Part shown: in pieces, positions 28,385 to 39,180 of the stretch
Position numbering within the stretch: the first letter of the stretch is position 1
How the letters are laid out: every line of letters starts with the position of its first letter
NCBI RefSeq assembly: GCF_002964045.1
Contig: NZ_POPB01000254.1
Coordinates: forward strand, 1 to 64,000
Direction: 5' to 3'
DNA: 64,000 nucleotides
Source: Streptococcus suis
GTDB taxonomy: Bacteria; Bacillota; Bacilli; Lactobacillales; Streptococcaceae
Made by a program: the position numbers and the translations under genes
Notes under the pieces: generated by a model
Seen by the model: the letters and a program-made list of their open reading frames with translations, nothing else
What the model was told of the DNA's origin: nothing
The model's database searches: none

Positions 28385-29386
28385 TTATACATGTTTTTTA
28401 TGATATGCCTCTCTAGCTTGGTCAAAGAGTTCTTGGACCTGTTCGATAGTCTCTGCTCGGGCAACTGCGCCACGGATCTTGGCAGCACCTGCTGAACCAC
28501 GGAGGTAGTGAGGGGCAAGACCGCGGAATTCACGAACGGCAATGGATTCGCCTTTGAGATTGGTTAGGCGGGTCAAGTGATCGAAAGCGACGTTAAGTTT
28601 ATCTTCAAAAGAAAGGTCAGGTAAGACTTCTCCTGTTTCAAGATAGTGGTTGATTTGGTTGAAGATGTAAGGGTTGCCCATAGCAGTTCGTCCGACCATG
28701 ACGGCATCAGCTCCGACTTCCTCGATTCGCTGGCGGGCATCTTCGACATTTCGGATGTCGCCGTTTGCGATAAAGGGAATCTTGGTCAGGCTGCCAGCTA
28801 CCTTGGTCAAGGTTTCTAGGTCAACCGTTCCTGTATACATCTGCTCGCGGGTCCGTCCGTGCATGGCAAGGGCAGACACACCGGCACTTTCTGCGGCCAA
28901 GGCATTTTCGACCGCTAGGTCGGTATTGTTCCAACCCGTCCGCATTTTAACTGTCAAGGGAATATCGAGGACCGAGGTCACTTCCTTGATGATGTGGTAA
29001 ATCTTGTCGGGGTCCTTGAGCCACTTGGCACCAGCTTCGTTTTTAACGACTTTGTTGACAGGGCAGCCCATGTTAATATCTACGATATTAGCCTTGGTGT
29101 TGGTTTGGATGAAGTCAGCGGCCCGTTTCAACCCTTCGGCATCACCACCGAAAAGCTGGATAGACATCGGGTATTCGTTGTCGTCGATATGGAGCATGTG
29201 GAGGGTCTTCTCGTTGTTGTAGAGAAGGCCTTTTTCAGAAATCATTTCCATAACGACTAGACCTGCTCCCATTTCCTTGGCAATGGTGCGGAAGGCCGAG
29301 TTGGTCACGCCAGCCATTGGGGCCAGCACGCAGCGATTGGGGATTTCCACATCACCAATCATGAAAGGGGTGTTGAGATTAGCCAT
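28385..29386 (-). CDS. dusB: tRNA-dihydrouridine synthase (DusB type)
   Basis: 333-aa FMN enzyme that reduces uridine in tRNA. Motifs: [10 protein letters not shown] near the start, N-M-G-C-P-V-N-K-V with the catalytic Cys, K-M-R-T-G, and [12 protein letters not shown] at 29386 lies inside the hslO end (8-nt overlap) and is preceded by GGAGGAA, so translation is coupled to hslO. An upstream in-frame start at 29416 is less likely. Confidence 0.93.
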   Translation of the reverse strand: MANLNTPFMIGDVEIPNRCVLAPMAGVTNSAFRTIAKEMGAGLVVMEMISEKGLLYNNEKTLHMLHIDDNEYPMSIQLFGGDAEGLKRAADFIQTNTKANIVDINMGCPVNKVVKNEAGAKWLKDPDKIYHIIKEVTSVLDIPLTVKMRTGWNNTDLAVENALAAESAGVSALAMHGRTREQMYTGTVDLETLTKVAGSLTKIPFIANGDIRNVEDARQRIEEVGADAVMVGRTAMGNPYIFNQINHYLETGEVLPDLSFEDKLNVAFDHLTRLTNLKGESIAVREFRGLAPHYLRGSAGAAKIRGAVARAETIEQVQELFDQAREAYHKKHV

Positions 29387-30245
29387 TGATGAGTTCCTCC
29401 AAATCGTTTTCGTCAAAGTGGTAATGGGTCTGGCAGAATTGGCAGGTGATGTCCACGCCCTTGTCTTCTTCCTTCATCTCTTGCAGGTCCGCTTTTGGCA
29501 GGCTGGCTAGAGCATCGAGGAAGCGGTCTTTAGAGCAGTCGCAGACAAAACCGATTGCCTCTTCTGACAGTCGTTTGAAGTCGTCGTCGCCATAAATGGC
29601 GGATAGCAGAGCTTCTATGTGGTTTTCAGAAGCCAGCAAGCTTGAAATGGCAGGCATTTCCTGGATGCGTTTCTCGAAACGGGCAATTTCAGCCTCGGTC
29701 GCACCTGGAAGAACTTGCAACAAGAATCCGCCAGCTACCTTGACCTTGTCTTCTTCGTCCAACAAGACATTCAGTCCGACCGCAGAAGGTGTCTGCTGGC
29801 TGTCTGTTAGGAAATAGGCAAAGTCTTCACCGATTTCACCAGAGATTAAGGGCGTCATGGAATTGTAAGGGTGGCCTGTTCCGTAGTCTGTGATGACCAG
29901 GAATTGACCATTGCCCACAAGTGGTCCAACGATGACTTCACCAGTCGCGGTCCGTTTGTAGTCTAAGTCTGGATTTTGAATGTAGCCCTTGACCTGACCT
30001 TTGGTATTGGCAACGGAGATGATAGCTCCAACAGCACCGCTGGCCAAGATTTTCAGGGTGATTTTGGTATCACCTTTTTCGTTGGCAGCCAAGATCTGAT
30101 TGGCAATGAGTGTGCGACCTAGAGCAACGGTAGACGACGCCATGGTATCGTGTTTTTCTTGGGCTGTTTTCACGGTTTCTGTGCTATCTAGCACAAAGGC
30201 ACGGAAATGCCCGCTATTTGATAGTGTCTTAATAATTTTATCCAT
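29379..30245 (-). CDS. hslO: Redox-regulated chaperone Hsp33
   Basis: 288-aa cytosolic holdase switched on by oxidation. The C-terminal zinc site is complete: C-D-C near residue 236 and C-Q-F-C near residue 269. Length is normal. The ATG is only 7 nt from TG-C-TATAAT, so no ribosome site fits; the transcript is probably leaderless. It forms a two-gene unit with dusB. Confidence 0.95.
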   Translation of the reverse strand: MDKIIKTLSNSGHFRAFVLDSTETVKTAQEKHDTMASSTVALGRTLIANQILAANEKGDTKITLKILASGAVGAIISVANTKGQVKGYIQNPDLDYKRTATGEVIVGPLVGNGQFLVITDYGTGHPYNSMTPLISGEIGEDFAYFLTDSQQTPSAVGLNVLLDEEDKVKVAGGFLLQVLPGATEAEIARFEKRIQEMPAISSLLASENHIEALLSAIYGDDDFKRLSEEAIGFVCDCSKDRFLDALASLPKADLQEMKEEDKGVDITCQFCQTHYHFDENDLEELING

Positions 30246-30252
30246 AAGGATT

Positions 30253-30261
30253 ATTATAGCA
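30253..30261 (-). promoter_or_regulatory. Extended -10 abutting the hslO start (leaderless)
   Basis: On the minus strand TG-C-TATAAT ends at 30253; the ATG begins at 30245, seven bases between. Confidence 0.55.
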
Positions 30262-30286
30262 CAAGTGGAGAGAGAGGGGGAAGAAA

Positions 30287-30394
30287 ATGAGTTTGAGAAA
30301 TATTTTTGGAAGAATTCTTAAGAGTGGAAAAATATCATTTAGACTGTTTTTGAGCAAATTGAAAATTGTTTACAAGATTGCATGTAATAAGTGA
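30287..30394 (+). CDS. Possible 35-residue cationic peptide
   Basis: ATG preceded by GGGGGAAG codes 35 residues with nine Lys/Arg and many Ile/Leu/Phe, with no acidic residue, which could form a cationic amphipathic helix. It lies between hslO and the repeat-rich giant gene on the same strand as the latter. No family is recognised; it could be chance. Confidence 0.3.
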   Translation: MSLRNIFGRILKSGKISFRLFLSKLKIVYKIACNK

Positions 30395-30507
30395 TAAATT
30401 ATAGGAATAAACTGCTTTTTTTTTTAGATAAATTATGCTATTATAAGGGGTAGAATACAAAATAGAATGGACTATTAGTATATAGATTTCATGAAAGAGA
30501 GACAAAG

Positions 30508-33500
30508 ATGATTAGCTATATTTTGGTAGGTACTCAAGAAGAGATTTTAAAAGAACAATTTACCACAGCTAAGAAATTCAATCTTCAGGAAAAGAAGCAA
30601 GAATTATTAGATAAAGGATACGAGTTAGTAGAAGACATGATTAGTCCTGCCCTTTTAGCAGGAGAGGGCGAAGATCATTACTTATTTGTTCGTGAAAAGG
30701 AAAGTATTGTCTTTCCGACTGCGTCACATAAGTATGGCGAAACAGTACCTTTTTCAAAAAAATTATCTTGGCCAAAAGGTGTATCTGAAAAAGACTTGAT
30801 TCGAAGAGTGAAACGCACCATTTTGTTCCAAAATCAATCAGGTCAAGATGTAGCATCTGCTGTTGTACAAGAAGTACGGATTGGACGTTCTGCTATTGTC
30901 AATCATGCTCAAGGGACTGTTTCCTATTTAGATTGGCAGCCACTTTCACATTCTCAAGGATTTGAATCAGTAGTAGTTCCTGTAATTGATGGTTACGAAG
31001 CTGATAAACAATCTGTTCCAGCTACAGAACAAGTCGATTTTTCAAAAGAAAACCAAATCTTAGTGGTACAATATCGTGGAATAAAATGTCAAATACACGT
31101 TAGGATTGTAGATGTTGAATCAGGACAAGAATTATTGTCGGATACCTACAGTGGTCGAACTGGCGAAGAAATTGATTACCCAGTTATTAAACTCTTACAA
31201 GAGTACGCAGTTCTTGGGTATGAAATTGTTTCAAATGACTTTTCGAAGGGCAATCGTTTTACTTCAGGTAAAGAACAGGTGTTCACCATTCAAGTAAAAC
31301 CACGAATTATTGTTTTTGATTCGGTGGAACAGCTGCCCCAAGTTGGTACAAAAATTTATCCTGAGATTAAAAATAGTCCAGTTTGGCCGAAAGGTTTAGA
31401 GAAAACAGAGATCGAGCGTAAAATTGTTCGAAAAATCGTATTTAAACATGAAGATGGGTCGATTGCTCAGAAAAGCTTTGTTCAAAGCGTAGTGTTTAAT
31501 CGTAGCGTAGTGTATCATTTGGTTTCAGGAGAGCTTTTATACAGCCCTTGGGAATCAGAAAGACAGACAATGCCGGCCTTTCCGGCACCTGAAATAGAAG
31601 GTTATCGTGGTAAGCCATCTTATATTCCAGAATGGTCTGGAGTTACTTCGAGTAGCAAGGATCGTTCAGAAATTATTGTCTATACTCGAACGATTCAAAA
31701 AGCTGAGGTTCATTTTGTAGATCAATCTCAAAATATTCTCCTATATAGAACCGAGCTAATTGGCCGAAGTGGTGAAGAATTAGCATTTAAACCAGATACA
31801 AAATTACAAGAACTTTATCAAAATGGATATGAGTTAGTAAAAACTGATTTTCCAGAAAGTGGGCATTTTGGTTACCAATCGGAGCAACGTCATGTATATA
31901 CATTTACGATGCGACAAAAAATTGTAACGGTTCGCCATACCAGTCCAAAAGAAGCTGGGACCTATGTTGAGAAAAGCGGTCGAGGCGCAAAATGGCCTGT
32001 AGGTGTCTCAGAATCAGATTTAAATCGTTCTGTAACTCGTACTATTCGTTATCTTGCGGAAGACGGTAGAGAAGTAAAGCCTGCTGAGAAAGATAGTGTT
32101 CTGTTTGTTCGTGAAGCCAAAGTAAACCTTGTTTCTGGACAAATCACATACTCAGACTGGCATGCTGCGAAAAAAATTCTTCCAGAGATCGCTGTTGAGC
32201 AGGTTGAAGGCTATTATAGCCATCAAACAGTGGTTCCGGCGGTAACGCATATCGAACCATCATCGTTTGATATAGAACATGTTGTTAGATATGTTGCAGT
32301 GAAGAAACCTTATTGGATTAAAGTCTATAAAGAAGGTTCGGCTATTATTTTAGCTGAGCGTATGACTTTTAGTAAGGACGAACAAGATTTAGCAACAGAA
32401 GTAGATGGAGTACTCATTCCTATCTATGAAAAAGGCTATGAACTGGCTAAGAACTACTCACTAGAGATTGACTCTGATAATCAGATCTCTATTCAGGTAA
32501 GACCAATCGTGAAAGTTATTACGGTTGAGACAGCTAAGAAGGCAAATGCAAGTATTGAAGGATTTAAACGTTTATCTTGGCCAAAAGGTGTTGAAGTAAA
32601 TAACCTTCAAAAGGTTGTTGTTCGTAAGATTCAATTTTGTAATGACGCAGGTGTAGAAATTTCCCCAGCCATTGAGCAGGAGATTGTTCTGACTCGTAAA
32701 GCCAATGTTTCGCTTCCAACTGGTCGAGTTTCATATGGAGAGTGGACAGGGCAAACAGATGTATTCCCAGAAGTTGAGGTTCCGACAGTTACAGGCTATA
32801 AACCTCAAATAGAGGTAGTTGGAGAACAGCAAATCAATTCTGGTTCTACTTCTCAAGTTATTACGGTTGTATATCAACATAACCCTCAGCAAATCAATGT
32901 TTACTATCATAATTCATCAGATAGTAGTCAAGTGTTCGTTGATGAAATTGTAGGTCGTGTAGGGGAGCGGATTCACTATCTTCCACAAAAACGCTTAGTT
33001 GCAGGTGGATTTATTGGCTATGATATTGTTGAAAGCAAGTGTCCCGAGTATTTGACAGTTACAAGGGAATCTCAAGAATTCCATATTTATGTCAAGGAAC
33101 GTACGGCTATAGTAACTTGGGAAGAACCAAAAGAAGCATACAGCGTTTTAGAGTTGGCAGAGGGTGAAATTTTTGTATGGCCAAGAGGATTGGATAAGGC
33201 ATCGCTTTCATATAAAGTTATGCGTCACATTGACTATGTCTTTGAGAATCAGAAGCCTGCAAGTGAGTCAATTACTCAGGAGTGTCAAGTGTATCGAGAA
33301 GCGATAGTTAATTTGGTGACTTCTGAAGTTGTTTATGGGCCTTGGAAATCGGATAAAAAATACTTCGAAGCTGTTAAATCTCCTGAAATTCAGGGATATG
33401 AAGTTGATAAAGCTCAGGTCTCTTCTCTTAAAGTGAGACTGGATGGTGCGGCACAACGTATCCACCATGTCATTACGTATTATGAAGTTCCATATCGCTT

Positions 33501-34437
33501 CAATGTAACAGTCGAGGATGTTCATTCTAATAAAGTTCTTGAAAAAGCTCAATTTGTTGTTCGTGCAGGTGAAAAATTAGGGTATTCTCTAGAAAACTTA
33601 ATAGATCATTATGTAAATCAAGGTTATGAGCTTGTGGAGACAATTGTACCAGAACAATTTACACTAGAGAATTCAAATGATAACTTGGTTGAAATTCATT
33701 TGCGTCCACAATTTGTCACTGTTCAGCTAGAAGATATTAAGAATAATTTCTCTTCTATTGCAGAGGAAGAGGATGTTCAAAAATTGAAAACAATTCCAGG
33801 ATTAAGTTTGTTTGATGTTTCATATCAATTGAAGCGGACAATTCAGTATGAATTTACGGATGGGAAAGAAGCTGCTCCACGTTCAGAAAATTATGTTAAC
33901 TTTGAACGTGTTGCGAAGGTAAATATGGTCACTGGGACTGTCCAGTATGGTGATTGGTATAGTTATTATCCAATTTTTGATGAAGTGATGAGTCCAATTA
34001 TTGATGGGTTCCAAGCTAGTCAAGAAATTATTCCAAGTCTGGCAAATGTTTCTGTTAATATGGGGGACAGTTTTGAACGTGTTCGTTATACTCCACGTAT
34101 TCAGGAAGTTGTTGTCAATGTTATTAATAAGGCGACGGGTGATGTTCTTTATACAGAGACTATTCAAGGTAGTTCAAATCCTAAGAATGCCTTTACTTCT
34201 GAAGAAGTTCTGGGTCAATATATTCATAATTCACTTCAGAAAGGCAAACCTGCTTTGATTGAGGAACCTGCGCAAGAATCAGGACTTCATTCAGATCCAA
34301 ATGCTACAATTTATGAAAAATTGGAGCGTATTGAGAATAGTCCAAAACCAGAAGAAATTGCTAGAAAGCATGAAACAGAATCGCTACTCAAACGAGTGAA
34401 GAGAAAAGTTATTGCTTTACTCGAAGATAATGACTAA
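30508..34437 (+). CDS. Giant repeat protein with MucBP/Mub-B2-like units, no export signal
   Basis: 1309 residues made of about six ~200-residue units. Each unit has a Mub-B2-like half (W-P-K-G-V/L, R-T-I-x-F/Y, V-N-L-V-S-G-x-x-x-Y-S-x-W, E-x-x-G-Y) and a MucBP-like half (G-R-x-G-E-x-I, G-Y-E-L-V/I, F-x-I-x-V-K-P). Such repeats bind mucin or glycans in secreted LPXTG adhesins. Here the N-terminus (M-I-S-Y-I-L-V-G-T) starts inside a partial unit and the C-terminus is a basic helix (L-L-K-R-V-K-R-K), with no signal peptide, LPXTG, or membrane helix. AAGAGAGAC precedes the ATG. Function unknown. Confidence 0.82.
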   Translation: MISYILVGTQEEILKEQFTTAKKFNLQEKKQELLDKGYELVEDMISPALLAGEGEDHYLFVREKESIVFPTASHKYGETVPFSKKLSWPKGVSEKDLIRRVKRTILFQNQSGQDVASAVVQEVRIGRSAIVNHAQGTVSYLDWQPLSHSQGFESVVVPVIDGYEADKQSVPATEQVDFSKENQILVVQYRGIKCQIHVRIVDVESGQELLSDTYSGRTGEEIDYPVIKLLQEYAVLGYEIVSNDFSKGNRFTSGKEQVFTIQVKPRIIVFDSVEQLPQVGTKIYPEIKNSPVWPKGLEKTEIERKIVRKIVFKHEDGSIAQKSFVQSVVFNRSVVYHLVSGELLYSPWESERQTMPAFPAPEIEGYRGKPSYIPEWSGVTSSSKDRSEIIVYTRTIQKAEVHFVDQSQNILLYRTELIGRSGEELAFKPDTKLQELYQNGYELVKTDFPESGHFGYQSEQRHVYTFTMRQKIVTVRHTSPKEAGTYVEKSGRGAKWPVGVSESDLNRSVTRTIRYLAEDGREVKPAEKDSVLFVREAKVNLVSGQITYSDWHAAKKILPEIAVEQVEGYYSHQTVVPAVTHIEPSSFDIEHVVRYVAVKKPYWIKVYKEGSAIILAERMTFSKDEQDLATEVDGVLIPIYEKGYELAKNYSLEIDSDNQISIQVRPIVKVITVETAKKANASIEGFKRLSWPKGVEVNNLQKVVVRKIQFCNDAGVEISPAIEQEIVLTRKANVSLPTGRVSYGEWTGQTDVFPEVEVPTVTGYKPQIEVVGEQQINSGSTSQVITVVYQHNPQQINVYYHNSSDSSQVFVDEIVGRVGERIHYLPQKRLVAGGFIGYDIVESKCPEYLTVTRESQEFHIYVKERTAIVTWEEPKEAYSVLELAEGEIFVWPRGLDKASLSYKVMRHIDYVFENQKPASESITQECQVYREAIVNLVTSEVVYGPWKSDKKYFEAVKSPEIQGYEVDKAQVSSLKVRLDGAAQRIHHVITYYEVPYRFNVTVEDVHSNKVLEKAQFVVRAGEKLGYSLENLIDHYVNQGYELVETIVPEQFTLENSNDNLVEIHLRPQFVTVQLEDIKNNFSSIAEEEDVQKLKTIPGLSLFDVSYQLKRTIQYEFTDGKEAAPRSENYVNFERVAKVNMVTGTVQYGDWYSYYPIFDEVMSPIIDGFQASQEIIPSLANVSVNMGDSFERVRYTPRIQEVVVNVINKATGDVLYTETIQGSSNPKNAFTSEEVLGQYIHNSLQKGKPALIEEPAQESGLHSDPNATIYEKLERIENSPKPEEIARKHETESLLKRVKRKVIALLEDND

Positions 34438-34511
34438 TTAAAATATTATATAGACTTTATATTCACAGTTCTGCACACTGTATAGAGGTTAGTTTTTTGA
34501 GAAATACAGTC

Positions 34512-34615
34512 ATACTCTTCGAAAATCAAAATTATCCGTTGTTAACTTGCTTTGATGAACTCCAGTTCTATCTTCAGCTTCGTTTCCTAGGCTACTTTTG
34601 ATTTTCATTGAGTAT
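34512..34615. repeat. 104-bp hairpin repeat element, copy 1
   Basis: Ends ATACTCTTCGAAAATCAAAA and TTTTGATTTTCATTGAGTAT are inverted, so the RNA or DNA can fold as one long stem. The inner part (CCGTTGT, GATGAACTCCAGTTC, CTTCG) matches a second copy at 54240-54342. It resembles the short RUP/BOX-type intergenic repeats of streptococci. Confidence 0.75.
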
Positions 34616-34655
34616 CAGTATTTCAAAAAACAATTTACTTGATAATATAGGTTTT

Positions 34656-34702
34656 AAAAATCCCTGTCATCTACAAAGGTATGTAGGTGACAGGGATTTT
34701 TT
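34656..34702. terminator. Terminator shared by the giant gene and gshAB
   Basis: AAAAATCCCTGTCA-TCTACA and TGTAGG-TGACAGGGATTTTT pair almost perfectly; strong in both directions. Confidence 0.85.
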
Positions 34703-34720
34703 ATGTATTGTTATTCGGGC

Positions 34721-36958
34721 TCATTTTGACAACTCAGGAAACAACTTCCGCAAGATTTTCGGTGTAATGCTCTGCCCAGGTCCTGCGTAGGTGTAGGTGT
34801 GCAGGTACATGGCAGGGTTGAAGTTGAGTTCGATGCAGGTGCAGTTAGGCTCTTCTTTGCTGGCTGGCTTGGTGCGGTCGGGGATAATCAAGTCCACACC
34901 GCAGGCCCAAGCTCCCATAGCAGTTGCCATATCAGCGGCCAGTTGCTTGTAGGACTGGTCCATCTGGTCGGTCATGTCAATGGAATCGCCACCGGTTGAG
35001 ATATTGGAGTTGCCACGTAGAAAGGCTTGAACGCCCTCTGGCAATACTGTATCAGGCGTGTAGCCCTGTTGCTCCAACATAAGCAGTTCGATGTCGCCCA
35101 AGTTAATGATTTCCAGCGGCGAACGGTGGTCACGCCCTCGCAGTGGATCTTGGTTTTTTTGGTCCACTAATTCACGGATGGTTGAGCTACCGTCCCCCAC
35201 GACATTGGCTGCGACGCGGAGCAGGACAGCCTCGCACTTGCCGTCTAGGACGAAGAAGCGGTACTCGGTCCCCGCCACGAATTCCTCCACTAGCACATGG
35301 CTGTCTTCCGAAAAGGCGATGTCCAGGGCTTTTTCATAGTCCGCAAGGCTGGCTGGTTCTTGGAAGATAGAGATGCCGAGGCCGAAGTTGGTAGACTTTG
35401 GTTTGACAACAATAGCAGAGCTGGCTACCTGTCCGTAATACCGCAGGGCATCTTCCTTGTTAGCAAATTCCGCTCCCGCAGGCACTGGAAAACCAGCCTG
35501 GTCCAAAATCTTTTTGGTTACGACCTTGTTGGCCATGGCGAGAGGAATGATGTAGTTGTCCTTGGAGGTCATGTTGCCATTTTTGATGTACTCGACATGG
35601 TCGCCATGCCAGAGTTTGAGAAACTGGTCTTCTTCATCCAAAATCTCCACGTTCAAGCCCAGCTGAATGGCGTCAAAGAGAATCATCTGGGTGGAGAGTT
35701 CCATGTTTTCATAGCCCTTAAGGGCGTAAGGGGCTGTCCAAGCATAGTCATGGAAGGCATGTCCTTGCTGCTGGCCAAATCTTTCCAAAGACCCGTCTTC
35801 AACCTGCTCTGCTATTTTTCCAGAGAGAGTCAAACGAGGATCTTGAAGGGCCGCCTCTACTTGAGCGATGAGCTGGCTGTAGTAGTCGTCCAGTCCGAAA
35901 TGCTGGACGATAGCCTCCATGGCGGTCAGGATAGGGCGGGCGTCAGCCTCTGCTGGTAGGGGAGTGTGGGGGTAGCTGAGGGCGATGCGGTTGTTGAGGT
36001 CTGCCGCCTGAGCCAACTCTTCATCGACCTGGTCCATATCATCAAGCCAGAGCAGTGCTAGGGCAAATAGGTGGGTGGTGTCCAGCGTTTCTTGACTAAT
36101 AGCCAGTGGCTCAAAGGGGTTGAGGTCGAAGTTGCGGAACTCCAGATAGGTAATGCCCTTGGTTAAGAATTCCCGACTGGTCTTGGCACCACGGAGGCGG
36201 ACAGCAGAGTAAAATTCCTTTTCAGCGGACAGTTGACCGCTAGCCACGGCCTGCTCGATGTCGGTCACGTATTGCTCTAGCGAAGAGAAGGAGATGCGGA
36301 CATCGGGTGCGTTGACATAGCCGTAGTTGGAATTGCGAATGGACCGCACGCAACCAATCTCATCGGTCAAAAATCCCTTTTCAGCTAGACTGCTAGCTCC
36401 GTAGAGGTAGGTCAAGAGCCAACGGTAGCGTAAGAAGTTCTGAGCTAGTTTGAGATAGAGGGCATTTTTAAAGCTGATGAGGTCGTCATAGCCACTGACT
36501 GCAAAGAGTTGCTGGGTCAAGTCCTTGCCTAGCTCAAAGTTGTAGTGAATGCCAGACATGGATTGGAGGAGTTTGCCGTAGCGTTCTGCCAAGCCGACAC
36601 GGTACTGGTATTCGTAGTTGCTCTCCAGCTGGGCAATCTGAATCTCATCTTCTGAGATAACAGGCGGCATGGACAGGGGCCAAAGATATTCGCTTTTGTT
36701 CATGGACCGTACCGCCACATCGGTAATAGCTCCAAGGAAACGGCGGGCCTCCTTGGTCGAATGAGCCACTGGTGTAATCAGCTCCAACTGTGGCTCGCTG
36801 TAGTCCGTTTGGATATAGGGATGAAAGCTGCGCGAGCCCAAGCTCTCAGGGTGGGGCGTTTGAGCCACACGGTTGTCGGAGTTGATGCGTAAGGATTCTC
36901 GTTCAATTCCAAAGGTGGCCTGAAGAATAGGGCTGTTTGGGGATAATTTTTGTAACAT
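34721..36958 (-). CDS. gshAB: Bifunctional glutamate-cysteine ligase / glutathione synthetase
   Basis: 745-aa fusion (GshF) that makes glutathione in two ATP-dependent steps. Residues 1 to about 460 are a gamma-glutamylcysteine ligase (F-G-I-E-R-E-S-L-R; Y-L-E-F-R-N-F-D). The C-terminal half is an ATP-grasp domain (V-V-K-P-K-S-T-N-F-G, C-I-E-L-N-F-N-P-A) doing the synthetase step. Length and fusion are typical of streptococci. AAGGA precedes the ATG; promoter at 36996-37024. Confidence 0.95.
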   Translation of the reverse strand: MLQKLSPNSPILQATFGIERESLRINSDNRVAQTPHPESLGSRSFHPYIQTDYSEPQLELITPVAHSTKEARRFLGAITDVAVRSMNKSEYLWPLSMPPVISEDEIQIAQLESNYEYQYRVGLAERYGKLLQSMSGIHYNFELGKDLTQQLFAVSGYDDLISFKNALYLKLAQNFLRYRWLLTYLYGASSLAEKGFLTDEIGCVRSIRNSNYGYVNAPDVRISFSSLEQYVTDIEQAVASGQLSAEKEFYSAVRLRGAKTSREFLTKGITYLEFRNFDLNPFEPLAISQETLDTTHLFALALLWLDDMDQVDEELAQAADLNNRIALSYPHTPLPAEADARPILTAMEAIVQHFGLDDYYSQLIAQVEAALQDPRLTLSGKIAEQVEDGSLERFGQQQGHAFHDYAWTAPYALKGYENMELSTQMILFDAIQLGLNVEILDEEDQFLKLWHGDHVEYIKNGNMTSKDNYIIPLAMANKVVTKKILDQAGFPVPAGAEFANKEDALRYYGQVASSAIVVKPKSTNFGLGISIFQEPASLADYEKALDIAFSEDSHVLVEEFVAGTEYRFFVLDGKCEAVLLRVAANVVGDGSSTIRELVDQKNQDPLRGRDHRSPLEIINLGDIELLMLEQQGYTPDTVLPEGVQAFLRGNSNISTGGDSIDMTDQMDQSYKQLAADMATAMGAWACGVDLIIPDRTKPASKEEPNCTCIELNFNPAMYLHTYTYAGPGQSITPKILRKLFPELSK

Positions 36959-36995
36959 ATTTGGTCCTTCTTATTTCTGATAAATTCTACTTCCA

Positions 36996-37024
36996 ATTTT
37001 ATCTAATTTAAAAAACAAATACAA
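36996..37024 (-). promoter_or_regulatory. gshAB promoter
   Basis: TTGTAT (37019-37024) and TAAAAT (36996-37001) on the minus strand, 17-bp spacer. Confidence 0.55.
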
Positions 37025-37078
37025 ATTTCTGCTACGTTTTTAAGGAAAAAAATGGTGCAAATAGAAGGAAGGAGGGAG

Positions 37079-37223
37079 AGATTTCGGTTTTTTCTGTAAA
37101 AAACAACTTTAAAAAGGTTTTGCAAGCTAGAATGTTCGTTCTGTTATTGATTTACTTGTCATTATCTATGTAATATTCGTTATATACAAAAATATGGGAA
37201 ATTCTTGAAAAAATGTTCGTTTT
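37079..37223. promoter_or_regulatory. Cluster of four PurBox-like sites upstream of purA
   Basis: Near-matches to the reverse PurBox AWWGTTCGGWWWT at about 37079, 37131, 37172 and 37211; the last three share the core TTCGTT and are about 40 bp apart. The last overlaps the purA promoter spacer. PurR control is inferred from this. Confidence 0.5.
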
Positions 37224-37233
37224 TTGGTAGAAT
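37205..37233 (+). promoter_or_regulatory. purA promoter
   Basis: TTGAAA (37205-37210) and TAGAAT (37228-37233), 17-bp spacer. A stem CTTGCAGG...CCTGCCAG lies in the leader (37250-37272). Confidence 0.7.
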
Positions 37234-37235
37234 GA

Positions 37236-38615
<1,380 letters not shown>

Positions 38616-38621
38616 TCCATG

Positions 38622-38650
38622 AAGACTGAACGAGAGTTCGGTCTTTTTTG
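38622..38650 (+). terminator. purA terminator
   Basis: AAGACTGAAC-gaga-GTTCGGTCTTTTTT after the stop codon. Confidence 0.8.
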
Positions 38651-38722
38651 AAATGACCAATTTTGCTTTATTTTCTATAATTTGGTATAATCATGCTTAT
38701 CAAACTAAAAAGAGGTACACAA

Positions 38723-39019
38723 ATGGAAGGATTATTATTTCCTGTTTTGATGCTTGGCATGATTGGATTCATGTTTTACAGCCAACGTAAGCAACAAAAA
38801 CAACGCCAAGATGCACTTAGCCAAATCAAAAAAGGTGATGAAATCGTCACAATTGGTGGTCTATTTGGTATTGTCGATGAAATCGATGATAAAAAGGTTG
38901 TCTTGGATGTGGACGGTGTCTACTTGACTTTTGAACGTGGAGCTATTCGTAACCGTGTAGCAGAAGCAGCGTCGTCACAACCTGTTGTAGAAATAGAAGA
39001 AACAACCACAGAAGAATAA
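38723..39019 (+). CDS. yajC: Preprotein translocase subunit YajC
   Basis: 98-aa single-span membrane protein of the SecDF-YajC assembly. Short hydrophobic N-terminus, then Q-R-K-Q-Q-K-Q-R-Q and the conserved L-S-Q-I-K-K-G-D-E-I-V-T-I-G-G-L-F-G. ATG at 38723 has GAGG at good spacing; the open frame extends 10 codons further up across the promoter. Terminator at 39028-39053. Confidence 0.93.
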   Translation: MEGLLFPVLMLGMIGFMFYSQRKQQKQRQDALSQIKKGDEIVTIGGLFGIVDEIDDKKVVLDVDGVYLTFERGAIRNRVAEAASSQPVVEIEETTTEE

Positions 39020-39027
39020 GCAGATTG

Positions 39028-39053
39028 AACCGAGGAAATCCTCGGTTTTTTGC
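39028..39053 (+). terminator. yajC terminator
   Basis: AACCGAGGA-aa-TCCTCGGTTTTTT hairpin. Confidence 0.8.
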
Positions 39054-39180
39054 ATGAATACGCTAGCTGATTTTTGCTTAAATCCTTGAAAATATGGTAT
39101 AATAGGCTGATTATATACAGTATATTTCGAGCTTTCGAGAAAGTAATAAATGATACTAATTGTATTTTAAGGAAATAACG

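Noticed and set aside
35297-35959. 220-codon plus-strand open frame inside gshAB
   Set aside because: Antisense to a conserved enzyme; no start signal or recognisable protein.
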